NCBI GenBank assembly: GCA_022772085.1 | Contig: JALFBN010000003.1 | Coordinates: forward strand, 186,001 to 250,000 | Origin: Porphyromonas sp. | Lineage (GTDB): Bacteria; Bacteroidota; Bacteroidia; Bacteroidales; Porphyromonadaceae | Reading direction: 5' to 3' | DNA: 64,000 nucleotides | Part shown: positions 29,058-38,839 of the stretch, piece by piece | How the letters are laid out: each line of letters opens with the position of its first letter | Numbering within the stretch: position 1 is the stretch's first letter | Made by a program: the position numbers and the translations under genes | Notes under the pieces: model-generated | The model's input: the letters and a program-made list of their open reading frames with translations, nothing else | Database searches by the model: none | Told to the model about the DNA's origin: nothing

Positions 29058-30024
29058 GGATATAGAATACCGCACCATATTTGTCGTTAACTGCATCAAG
29101 GAACGCTCTTTACGAGTAAGTAATGGAGAGTTTTTGCTCGAGGAACAGGTTGAGAACTCTGACAAAATGAAGACATTGACTAAACTGCCCTTTCAGAAAA
29201 TCCTTGCTTTATTCGTCATAGGGCACATCAAGATAACCACACCCTTAATTGAGAAATGCCAAAAGCACGGTGTTGCCCTTATCGTAGTTAAGTCAAACTT
29301 CAGACCTGTATTCTTTTGGTCTAATAGTGCAGAGGCCAATTACCTTTTACACCAGCGCCAATACCAACTAGAGAAGGAGGATATCCGTATTGCACGAATA
29401 ATCGTATCAAACAAAATCCAAAATCAGATCAAGCTACTCCAAAATACAAGACGAAAAAGTGGAGCAACTGAATTTGCTAAGAGCATCTGCATAAAATGCA
29501 AGGAAAAAGTAGTCTCTATTTCAGAGCACACGCAACTTATGGGAATTGAGGGACTCGCTTCTAAAGCCTTTTTCTCTGCATATTTTCAAGATTACAATTG
29601 GACAGCTCGATGTCCCCGAACTAAATGCGATGCCTTGAATGCAACCCTAGACATTGGTTATACGATACTGTTCAATTACATAGAATGCTTCTTGAGGATG
29701 TTTGGTTTTGATTTGTATGTAGGAGTGTTCCACCGCTTATGGTTTAAACGAAAGTCTTTGGTCTGTGATATAATGGAACCTTTTCGATGTATTATAGAAA
29801 AGACCGTACGTACAGCGTATAATCGCAATCTATTTTCTCCAAAGGACTTTGAGATTCGCAAAGGCGAATATATGCTAAAGCATGGAAAAAATCAAGATTA
29901 TTGCAAAGTCTTCTTCAATGCTCTAATCCCCTATAAAACAGAAGTTTTCAGGTATATTCAACAGTACTATCGATGCTTCATGAAACAAAAATCTACGTCT
30001 CAATATCCACAATTCTTAATCTGA
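29044..30024 (+). CDS. cas1: CRISPR integrase Cas1 (type V-A)
   Basis: MGIEGLASKAFFSAYF, GVFHRLWFKRKSLVCDIMEPFR. Confidence 0.97.
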   Translation: MFTHKDIEYRTIFVVNCIKERSLRVSNGEFLLEEQVENSDKMKTLTKLPFQKILALFVIGHIKITTPLIEKCQKHGVALIVVKSNFRPVFFWSNSAEANYLLHQRQYQLEKEDIRIARIIVSNKIQNQIKLLQNTRRKSGATEFAKSICIKCKEKVVSISEHTQLMGIEGLASKAFFSAYFQDYNWTARCPRTKCDALNATLDIGYTILFNYIECFLRMFGFDLYVGVFHRLWFKRKSLVCDIMEPFRCIIEKTVRTAYNRNLFSPKDFEIRKGEYMLKHGKNQDYCKVFFNALIPYKTEVFRYIQQYYRCFMKQKSTSQYPQFLI

Positions 30025-30032
30025 TACTCATT

Positions 30033-30305
30033 ATGTTGGTGATTAGTTATGACATTAAAGATGACAAGTTGCGAATCCGATTTTCCAAGATGCTTACTAG
30101 GAATGGTGCTATTCGCCTTCAATATTCGGTTTACGAGGTGAACAATACTCATAGGCATTTGGACAACTTGATCGTAAAGATAGAGGGCGAGTATGCAAAG
30201 TTATTTGGTGGAGGTGATAGTATTATTATCTTTGACGTCTCTGATGTAAAACTAATAAAGTACGGTAATGCTATCCATCGAGATGTTGATATTGTCTATT
30301 TCTGA
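30033..30305 (+). CDS. cas2: CRISPR-associated Cas2 (start trimmed from 29973)
   Basis: MLVISYDIKDDKLRIRFSKMLTRNGAIRLQYSVYEV. Confidence 0.96.
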   Translation: MLVISYDIKDDKLRIRFSKMLTRNGAIRLQYSVYEVNNTHRHLDNLIVKIEGEYAKLFGGGDSIIIFDVSDVKLIKYGNAIHRDVDIVYF

Positions 30306-30439
30306 AATGCAGATCAGAGTCTATACATTTCCATCACATACCTCAAAACATCCTAATTATCAATCAATTATGGCATTTTATACAGTTATAAAAATCCGAG
30401 GTGGGGTAAACATATCTAATTAAGAGAAAACATAAATAC

Positions 30440-30470
30440 TTGGTATTTAGGAAGAAAGATGCTATCTTTG
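30440..30470 (+). promoter_or_regulatory. CRISPR leader promoter
   Basis: TTGG (30440-30443) - N19 - TATCTTTG (30463-30470), 10 nt before first repeat. Confidence 0.7.
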
Positions 30471-30480
30471 TGGCTGTAGA

Positions 30481-31842
30481 GTCTGCGGGACTATTTAATT
30501 TCTACTATTAGTAGATGTTTGTCAACGATCTGCAGCTCTTTGTCGTCTGCGGGACTATTTAATTTCTACTATTAGTAGATTCATATCCCCCTCTCCTAAC
30601 AAGACCCAGTCTGCGGGACTATTTAATTTCTACTATTAGTAGATTTTGCATACAACCTTGATACGTTGAAGGAGTCTGCGGGACTATTTAATTTCTACTA
30701 TTAGTAGATTGCTACCTTTGCGCTAAGAAGTAGAGTGTCTGCGGGACTATTTAATTTCTACTATTAGTAGATTTGATCTGATACTGTACCCACGATCTGG
30801 GTCTGCGGGACTATTTAATTTCTACTATTAGTAGATGTTACCACCTCTTCTCCATTTTTCGCCCGTCTGCGGGACTATTTAATTTCTACTATTAGTAGAT
30901 TGGGAGTGCATCAGTGAGCTTGTCCCGTCTGCGGGACTATTTAATTTCTACTATTAGTAGATATAAAACACCATTTTAATAATGTAACAAGTCTGCGGGA
31001 CTATTTAATTTCTACTATTAGTAGATCGTGAATCGGTATTGCAATGGATTGAATCGTCTGCGGGACTATTTAATTTCTACTATTAGTAGATCTATACCAG
31101 CTGATTTGTAAACATTAGTGGTCTGCGGGACTATTTAATTTCTACTATTAGTAGATTATGGAATTACGTAGGCAAACCCGAGATGTCTGCGGGACTATTT
31201 AATTTCTACTATTAGTAGATTACGCTGGTGGTCGTGGTCTTGGGTGGTGTCTGCGGGACTATTTAATTTCTGCTATTAGTAGATAGATACGTGATTCATT
31301 AGAGGAACTTATCTGTCTGCGGGACTATTTAATTTCTACTATTAGTAGATTCGAACAAGAAGGATTATCAATAAATGCGTCTGCGGGACTATTTAATTTC
31401 TACTATTAGTAGATCGAGCGTTGGGGCATAGCCGTATCCTCGTCTGCGGGACTATTTAATTTCTACTATTAGTAGATGTAACTGTAAGGGAACTTAATAT
31501 TTCCCGGTCTGCGGGACTATTTAATTTCTACTATTAGTAGATAAAACTTTGACACGATTTTGCGAATGAAGGTCTGCGGGACTATTTAATTTCTACTATT
31601 AGTAGATAATACGACCTTTCGTGTTGATAGCCAAGTCTGCGGGACTATTTAATTTCTACTATTAGTAGATAAGGAACTCAAGTCTGTAGCCAAGTCGGGG
31701 TCTGCAGGACTATTTAATTTCTACTATTAGTAGATAGGCTGGGAAGGGGCTATAAAAGAAGAAGGTCTGCAGGACTATTTAATTTCTACTATTAGTAGAT
31801 AAAGTCGAGCTTGCCGAGGAGGGAAAACGTCTGCAGGACTAT
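30481..31842 (+). CRISPR. Type V-A array: 21 full 36-nt repeats (GTCTGCGGGACTATTTAATTTCTACTATTAGTAGAT), 21 spacers of 26-30 nt, truncated 14-nt terminal repeat
   Basis: Direct reading; Cas12a handle AATTTCTACTATTAGTAGAT at repeat 3' end, downstream of cas2. Confidence 0.99.
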
Positions 31843-31926
31843 ATCCTAATGCAAGAGGGCACAGAGCTAAGATTACAATAGCTCATATTTCCCCTCTACA
31901 TTGTTAGAGATCTTATTATATCACAC

Positions 31927-31966
31927 AGCCCCCTGTCACACACTCCGATGACAGGGGGCTTTTTTT
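31927..31966 (+). terminator. Strong intrinsic terminator downstream of CRISPR array
   Basis: AGCCCCCTGTCA-cacactccga-TGACAGGGGGCT-TTTTTT. Confidence 0.93.
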
Positions 31967-32065
31967 ATCGAGATACAAAGCTAAGCATCATCTGTACCTC
32001 AATATGAACTCTACATGGAAAACTTCCTAAATTGTGTCCATATATAAGTTTCACTTCTATAGAGA

Positions 32066-33619
32066 TTAGGATCTCTTGTCAATCAATTTTGATTGTCCTG
32101 CCACACATAAAACATATTTTCCATCAGGCAGATAGCGAATATCTATCGAGACAAGCCCATTTCCTAATTGACGTAAAGGCAAATTCTTGAGTAGGTCTCC
32201 GTGTATCGAGAATAGGCGAATCACCTGCTCCGGAGATTCGTTACCCGAAAGCGTCACGTAAATATAGTCCGTAGTCGGATTGGGATAAACAGAGATTTCT
32301 TTGAACGGAACTTTTGCCACACCATTGTCTGATTTCCCTTCATAAGCAATACCAGGATGATCCACTTCATTATTCAGATGGTCAAATACCCCCCAATTCT
32401 TCCCTTTAGCAACGGCGACAGATTGCTTTGTACATTCATTTTGTTCCTTTTCGTCTTTAGTATCTATCAGTATAATGTACGCTTCATCGCTCTTTTGTCT
32501 TGCGGGTAATGTATTAACAAGCTCTGCCATTCTCTCCTGAGCAATTCGGTTGGAGTAACACTCAATAGCAAAGATTGCCGGACAATGCGAGAGGTCTATT
32601 TTCTCAATCACATTCTTCTGAACCCATAGATACTCCATTGAAGCGTTATTACTAAGATCTAAAGAACTCAAATTATTCGTATGACAAGACAATGTATTAA
32701 GAGCCAGGCATTTGGACAAATCCAAAGTAGACAATTGATTGCCATAGCATGCCAATAGCTCCAAGTTTGGAGTGTTCAGGATCAATTCGGTCAACTTATT
32801 TTCCGTGATAAAGAATTCCTTTAGCGAATTAGAATTGACCTCAAATCGCTCCATTGGATTCTGAGCACATTGCAACTTTTCCAAGGCAGGAAGTTCGTCC
32901 ACTTTGAGTGACGTGAGTTTATTTATGTCACAGTATAAAACCTTGAGATACTTAAGATGCCCCACCTCCAGCGTTTGCAGCTGATTATTACTGCAAATTA
33001 GTTCTTCCAAAAGAGTTTGAGTCGATAGATCAAGTGACCGGAGCTTATTACCCAAGCATAGCAACGTTTTCAACGAAGTATTATGCGATAGATTGAGTTG
33101 TGATAGGCTGTTAGTACTACAATTGAGGATTTCCAAGTTTCGGTTATTCGAAAGATCTAGGCTCTCCAATGCCCCCTCCATGCAATGGAGCTCTTTCAAT
33201 TCAGGATTGTTTGAAGTATTCAATGTCATGAATTGATTGGCATTACAACTAAGGACTTGCAGAGAAGGGGCTTTCGAAAGATCCAAGGAAGTTAGATCAA
33301 AGTAGTTGCAATGTAGAGATATAACATCTCCCTTTATTTTGATATCCGGCTGAAGGACTTTATAGAGGTGAAAGATCTCGCCATACACCTCCTTAGTTTC
33401 CAGGAATTGTAGCCCTTCCACGGTAAAATCACCTCGGGCTTTAACCTCCAATCGGACAGTTTCATTTGGTTCAAGAGTTGTCACCATACTAATCCAGCGA
33501 TCGGAAGTTACGGGATCTGACTGAGGGGTTTGATACCTGTTGATTGCGAATGTAGTCCAATGGGTAAGACTGCAAACAAGCATCACTACAAAAGTGGTAA
33601 TTCTTACGTTCTTCATCAA
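32066..33619 (-). CDS. Leucine-rich-repeat secreted protein with T9SS C-terminal sorting domain
   Basis: Signal peptide; repeated LxxLxCxxNxLxxLDLS; C-terminal ISVYPNPTTDYIYV...LPDGKYVL. Confidence 0.9.
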   Translation of the reverse strand: MMKNVRITTFVVMLVCSLTHWTTFAINRYQTPQSDPVTSDRWISMVTTLEPNETVRLEVKARGDFTVEGLQFLETKEVYGEIFHLYKVLQPDIKIKGDVISLHCNYFDLTSLDLSKAPSLQVLSCNANQFMTLNTSNNPELKELHCMEGALESLDLSNNRNLEILNCSTNSLSQLNLSHNTSLKTLLCLGNKLRSLDLSTQTLLEELICSNNQLQTLEVGHLKYLKVLYCDINKLTSLKVDELPALEKLQCAQNPMERFEVNSNSLKEFFITENKLTELILNTPNLELLACYGNQLSTLDLSKCLALNTLSCHTNNLSSLDLSNNASMEYLWVQKNVIEKIDLSHCPAIFAIECYSNRIAQERMAELVNTLPARQKSDEAYIILIDTKDEKEQNECTKQSVAVAKGKNWGVFDHLNNEVDHPGIAYEGKSDNGVAKVPFKEISVYPNPTTDYIYVTLSGNESPEQVIRLFSIHGDLLKNLPLRQLGNGLVSIDIRYLPDGKYVLCVAGQSKLIDKRS

Positions 33620-34020
33620 ATATCTCTATGAGTCCCTGTGAATTTACCTATGCCACAAGACCGGGACTCATTACCCTTATGGCAGGCGTTATGATAGATG
33701 TCCGTAAATGCAATATCGTAGATCAATTCTTATGTAAATCACTCCAGCCCATTTCTCCGAAGATTTAGCTACACCTCCTCTTGGTCTCTTTCTAAAGAGT
33801 CAGAAGCCAACAGCGCACCACTTGAAAATCCTCTCTCATGGCAATCTTTTTCTGTAAATGTAGCGATACACCGCAAATATAATAAGTAATTTATAATTAG
33901 CAATACTATTGCAATGAATCAAAGCATATCATACTGCAACTTATCTATGATCATCATGAAAGAAGAATAATATGATATCATCACAAATATCAGTGAGCAT
34001 ATTTTGATTGTATGGCAAGA

Positions 34021-34053
34021 AAAAAGGCTACCCTCGTGTACCGAGAGTAGCCT
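34021..34053 (-). terminator. Intrinsic terminator downstream of cdd
   Basis: AGGCTACCCTCG...CGAGAGTAGCCT with A-tract at left (T-tract on minus strand). Confidence 0.75.
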
Positions 34054-34107
34054 CACCATGAAGAGAAAAACAAAAATGCGTCTAATCTATCATATATCTA
34101 CGGTAGT

Positions 34108-34590
34108 TCAGAGATTAGGGAGATCACTACCGTCGAATGAAAACGGCAGAAGATAACGGTTGTCCTCTAGAGCCAATGCTCCACTCTTCCCTATCATAAT
34201 CACTTTGAAAGGATGGTTGTGCCGAGCACTCATCTCCAGCAATACTTGACGACAAGCTCCACAAGGTGTGATACTTTCAACACGATCATCTCCTGCAAAA
34301 GCCACAAGCACCAACACCTCTACGGGCTCATGGGGATACTGAGCCCCTGCCGAAAAGAGAGCCGTACGCTCCGCACATAGTCCGGAGGGATAGGCAGCAT
34401 TTTCTTGATTGCTCCCCGTTACAATGACATCGTTTGCCAGCAATAACGCAACACCAACCCGAAAGTGACTATAAGGAGCGTAAGCATCTAGAGCCGCCTT
34501 GATGGCAGCTTTTTCGAGTCGAAGTAAAGTGGCATCAAAGTCCAATCGATCAATCCGGGAATAAGGTATGGATAAAGTACTCATCATCAA
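34108..34590 (-). CDS. cdd: Cytidine deaminase
   Basis: AENAAYPSGLCAERTALFSAG-type motif (QENAAYPSGLCAERTALF), TPCGACRQVLLE. Confidence 0.96.
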   Translation of the reverse strand: MMMSTLSIPYSRIDRLDFDATLLRLEKAAIKAALDAYAPYSHFRVGVALLLANDVIVTGSNQENAAYPSGLCAERTALFSAGAQYPHEPVEVLVLVAFAGDDRVESITPCGACRQVLLEMSARHNHPFKVIMIGKSGALALEDNRYLLPFSFDGSDLPNL

Positions 34591-34596
34591 TCGTTA

Positions 34597-36285
34597 TTAG
34601 AACTTATACCCAAAAGTTATAGTAGCGTAGATATTGCTATTAGAGAGTTTGATCGCCTCTGGTGTGGCGAAATAATCCTGAGAAAGGACTTTTCCATTGC
34701 GGTCAGACAGGGCAGGGAAAGCATAGAGAAAGGAATCATTCTGCTCTCTCTGCACGGAGGCATCGAGGTAAAAACTCTTTGATATACGATATCCAAGACC
34801 TCCTGAGATCATCCATTGAGCCTTCTGAATGGTGTAATGAGGAAGCGTTCCCGAGACAAGTATCGGGGTTTGACTACTACCTTGAAATTCGGTAAGACCA
34901 TTCCCTTCTTTCATAGGAGTCGTTGAATAAGCACCTCCTACTCTCAAACTCAAAGATGGAAGCACTCGCACCTCTCCTCCCATACGCATCGTATGTTGCA
35001 ATGCATAGTGACTCTGAATAGCCTTATTATCCAGCTTGGCTGAATGCGCAGGGAACTTTAGGCGCATCGAACTATAAGGCACCAAATCATAGTCAAAGCT
35101 AATCAGAGCACGGCTGCCAAACGTATAGGCAAGACCGAAGACAAAACGGCTCGGAGTAACCAGAGAATAAGATGTACTTCCAGCAGGAGTACGTCCCGAG
35201 AAATTGTACTTTGTCAGCGTGCCATCTTTCAAAGAAACTGCTCTGTAAAGACTCTCTGCCTGAGCTTGATAACGGTCTGTTAGTTCCATCCACGTGGGAG
35301 AATGATAAGCCACCCCCAATCGGAGTCCGTCAATAGGACGTAGGATAGCTCCAATACTAAGCCCAAAGCCACTGCCTTGGGTAGACAGCTGGTTATCAAG
35401 TTTCAAGTAGTCGGTAAAATCACTGTAACGAAAATCTTCTCCATATCGAGTAAAAAGAGTTTTGCTTATGGAAGCATACTTCAGAGAAGCTCCGATATAG
35501 TACTTATCACCATGATTGTAAGAGAAATTAAAATCATACACATCAACAGAGCCTCGCTCTTGATATTCCATTACGGCTCGTGATGGGCCCCAAATTTTCA
35601 TTTCTCCGTCAGAAGGATACCGGAAACCTGACACGTAGGGTCCGGCACTGCCGTCGGGGTCAATAGGCTTGATTAGTCCTGCCTCATACCCCAAGATAGT
35701 GAGCCAAGACGCATCTACATCTGCATTATAAACTCCTTTTTTATTACTACTGAAAATACGCTTATGGGGAAGATCTTCCGGAGTAATATATGCAATATAA
35801 TCAGCCAGGGAGAAAGGCAATCCCGTGCCATTCAGATCTGTTCCCGGCTCATTGGTTTGTGCATCGAAAGAACGATCGAAACGCACGACATTATTTCGAT
35901 TGATCGCAAATGAAAAGCCATTGCCTGATCGCGCATTGTAATAAGAGGAAACAAAGCCGATCTGAGGCATATTGGCATTAAAGGCGGAGGCTTTTGACTG
36001 ATCTCCATACCAAGAGGCCGTAGTAGCCCGACTGCCGAGGTCAACAGAAAATGCGATCTCCGATTTATGAAAAACAGCTCCTCCTGCCGGATTTTGGGTT
36101 ATGGCGGAGAGGTCTCCACCAAGCGCAGCAAAAGCACCGCCCAACGCCCGATAGCGTGCTGTACCTTTTATATCAGTGCGACTCAATGAAAACACATCCG
36201 TTTCGGTCTGCGCACTCAAAACACTGCAGGATAGGGCTGACAGGGCGACCAGCCCTAATCCAAATTTAAATATCTTGTTCATCAT
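34597..36285 (-). CDS. FadL/OmpP1-like outer membrane protein
   Basis: DIKGTARYRALGGAFAALGGDLSAITQNPAGGAVF; beta-barrel-like composition, C-terminal F. Confidence 0.85.
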   Translation of the reverse strand: MMNKIFKFGLGLVALSALSCSVLSAQTETDVFSLSRTDIKGTARYRALGGAFAALGGDLSAITQNPAGGAVFHKSEIAFSVDLGSRATTASWYGDQSKASAFNANMPQIGFVSSYYNARSGNGFSFAINRNNVVRFDRSFDAQTNEPGTDLNGTGLPFSLADYIAYITPEDLPHKRIFSSNKKGVYNADVDASWLTILGYEAGLIKPIDPDGSAGPYVSGFRYPSDGEMKIWGPSRAVMEYQERGSVDVYDFNFSYNHGDKYYIGASLKYASISKTLFTRYGEDFRYSDFTDYLKLDNQLSTQGSGFGLSIGAILRPIDGLRLGVAYHSPTWMELTDRYQAQAESLYRAVSLKDGTLTKYNFSGRTPAGSTSYSLVTPSRFVFGLAYTFGSRALISFDYDLVPYSSMRLKFPAHSAKLDNKAIQSHYALQHTMRMGGEVRVLPSLSLRVGGAYSTTPMKEGNGLTEFQGSSQTPILVSGTLPHYTIQKAQWMISGGLGYRISKSFYLDASVQREQNDSFLYAFPALSDRNGKVLSQDYFATPEAIKLSNSNIYATITFGYKF

Positions 36286-36315
36286 CTCAATAATCTAATC
36301 TTACAGAATACCACC

Positions 36316-37908
36316 TTAGCGACGACCTCTTGATACCGTACCACTCGAAGAGGATGAACCTCCTCCACCGTAGTTTCCACGAGAAGAACTTGAACTTTCG
36401 TAGCTACCTCTATTGCTATTGTATTGAGACTGGGAAGAGCTGTTGGACTCATAAGATCTTCTATCTACTTTACGCTCATATTGCGAAGAAGATCTATCAT
36501 AAGAACCTCTCCGTTGAGGTTGTGACGACTCGTAACTACCTCTTTGCTGACGCGAAGTATTGTCTACTCGCTCAATACGTTGCTGGCGAACAGGGTTATC
36601 GATACGTTCGATACGTTGCTGACGTTGGTTGCCTTGATCATAAATCCCTCTGCGTGCGGAGCGATCAGTCTGAGATTCCAAACGACGACTCTGTACGGCA
36701 CTTTCCGAAGAGACTCTAGTTCCTCTAGAAGAGGCTTCTGCCGAGTTATAAGCACCTCTCTCCCCACGACTCGCACGAGAAGGACGGTATTCACGAGGAT
36801 TGAACACCGTATTGTCGGTTGCCCTATTGGTATTGTCAGACCAATAGTTCCCCCGGGCTTGATTTACGGCCTCCATGCGTCTTGCATCACGAGCGGAATA
36901 CGTCTGATTTGAAGACGAGGTCGAAGAGGCTACTGAAGAGCTATTGTTGCGAGAGGAGTTAGAAGATCCTCCATAATAGTCATGACTGCGACGTCCATTC
37001 GGAGTCCGATTATTCGAGCGATAATAAGAACCGATATAGGGATCGTATCTGTAATTATTATAGTATCCACCACTATAATATCCGTCTATGAATCCCTGAT
37101 AGTATCCGTCCATCCAAGTGTTATAGGGATTGTTGTAGTAGTCCCAAGCGGACCCCCAGCCCCAGCCCCAAGAGCCATACCCTCTTCTACCGAAACTCCA
37201 TCGCCAATGATGATAGCGAGGGTGATACCACATGGATGACCAATAAAAATCGTTATACCACGGAGAATACCAAGGGTAGTACGAAGAGTAGTATCCCGAA
37301 TAGTAGTTAGAATAACCACCGTAGCAACCATAACCGCTATTGATATAGATGTTTACAGAACCATCGGAATAGTAATCCTGATCATAGCCATAATAGTCAT
37401 CATCCGTGTATATAACAATGCCATTATTACCCTGTACTATGATCGTGGCAGGATCATGAAATCGTGCAATGCGATTGGTGTAATAACCTCTCCGACGCGG
37501 GGTGCGAAATGATTCGCTCTTTCCACGGCTAGAGTCATATTGCTTAGAAGTATTGCCTTTGCCACGATACGACCGCTCGCCTTTGCCCCTACGGTTATAG
37601 GCATCTATATCTTGATCAGAAGGATCGTAGTACTCATCTTCGTCATCATAATACTCCAAATCCTCATCTTGGTACACATAGCGAGAGTTTTCTCGATTCG
37701 CCTGCTCCCACTCAGCCTGTCTCTTACGGCGTTCTGCCTCAATACGCTCACGTTCTGCCTTTTCGCGTGCTGCGATTTTCTTACGCTGTTGCTCGATCTG
37801 CTGTTGATTGCTATAAATGTCATCAAAATCCCAATCATTCTGTGCAGAAACCGTAGTCAGAGTTAAGAATGCGATCCCTAAAAGGGAGAACCATTTTTTC
37901 TTTTTCAT
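36316..37908 (-). CDS. Exported low-complexity Tyr/Gly- and Ser/Arg-rich protein
   Basis: Start MKKKKWFSLLGIAFLTLTTVSAQ (signal peptide); central YY/GW-rich region; tail with RQQRIER(I/V)DN repeats. Confidence 0.75.
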   Translation of the reverse strand: MKKKKWFSLLGIAFLTLTTVSAQNDWDFDDIYSNQQQIEQQRKKIAAREKAERERIEAERRKRQAEWEQANRENSRYVYQDEDLEYYDDEDEYYDPSDQDIDAYNRRGKGERSYRGKGNTSKQYDSSRGKSESFRTPRRRGYYTNRIARFHDPATIIVQGNNGIVIYTDDDYYGYDQDYYSDGSVNIYINSGYGCYGGYSNYYSGYYSSYYPWYSPWYNDFYWSSMWYHPRYHHWRWSFGRRGYGSWGWGWGSAWDYYNNPYNTWMDGYYQGFIDGYYSGGYYNNYRYDPYIGSYYRSNNRTPNGRRSHDYYGGSSNSSRNNSSSVASSTSSSNQTYSARDARRMEAVNQARGNYWSDNTNRATDNTVFNPREYRPSRASRGERGAYNSAEASSRGTRVSSESAVQSRRLESQTDRSARRGIYDQGNQRQQRIERIDNPVRQQRIERVDNTSRQQRGSYESSQPQRRGSYDRSSSQYERKVDRRSYESNSSSQSQYNSNRGSYESSSSSRGNYGGGGSSSSSGTVSRGRR

Positions 37909-38483
37909 AGCCTTCTTATCCTTAAAGTGTTGATGTTTCCTTTCTTTCCATGATCTTATAATCTCCAATACATTTGTGGGATACAGCCTTCCACGAGAGG
38001 GAGACGCAACTCGCACTCTCTACGGCTCTCCTATCCTTTTTAGATGGGCAAAGCCCAAAGACGTTTAAGCCTATCGGCAACTATCCACGAGCGAAGATAC
38101 AACTTTCTGATATAATCTCATCAAGAATCCTCGTTTTTAGCACTCTACGCATTTGAGATTCAGCAATAAGAGACCCTAATAGGTCAAAAAAAGAGCCTTA
38201 TCGCTCCTCAAAAGAATACCAAGCCCGGGAACACATCAAATTCTCAACAACATCATCTTCAAAAATTACTGCCTAAAAAAAATCCATCTCTTGGGCAAAA
38301 GATCAAAAAGCACTGCCCAAGAGTTTTTTCGCTTTCTGCCTAAAAAAAGTAGATCTCACAGCAAGCCCCACACTGAATGGGAATTTGAAATAATCTCAAA
38401 CCACAACTGATTCACTTTTTGAAACAAAAAAAAACATACCTTTGCATGCAAAAAGAACTATCACGATAAACTATGTATAGCGT

Positions 38484-38828
38484 ATGAAAAGCAATGTATC
38501 TCAACAGAACGAAGAGACTGGCGTAAGTAAGACGATTATTCCCTCCATGCACGGATCGTCTCAACAGACAATTATCATTCAACAAGAACAAAAGAAAGGG
38601 AATGGACTCGGTACAGCCGGTTTTGTTTTATCTCTAATCGGCCTTATTTTTTGCTGGGTTCCCGTGGTGAACTTCATTCTTTGGATTTTAGGACTCATAC
38701 TATCTGCTGTAGGGGTATTCAGGAAACCCAAGGGATTAGCTATTGCCGGCTTATGTATATCCTTCATTGACATTATCATCTTAATTTCCCTTATTGGTTT
38801 ATTTGCTGCAGCCGTTGCAGCCTCATAA
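38484..38828 (+). CDS. Small DUF4190-like membrane protein
   Basis: GLGTAGFVLSLIGLIFCWVPVVNFILWILGLILSAVGVFRKPKGLAIAGLCIS. Confidence 0.8.
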   Translation: MKSNVSQQNEETGVSKTIIPSMHGSSQQTIIIQQEQKKGNGLGTAGFVLSLIGLIFCWVPVVNFILWILGLILSAVGVFRKPKGLAIAGLCISFIDIIILISLIGLFAAAVAAS

Positions 38829-38839
38829 TTTGTCACAAT

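Noticed and set aside
29973-30032. N-terminal extension of Cas2 in the ORF track
   Set aside because: The recognisable Cas2 fold starts at MLVISYDIKDDKLR (30033); the extension lies inside the cas1 3' end
30517-31828. Self-targeting spacers against this window
   Set aside because: No spacer match found by eye elsewhere in the window; not exhaustive for the rest of the genome
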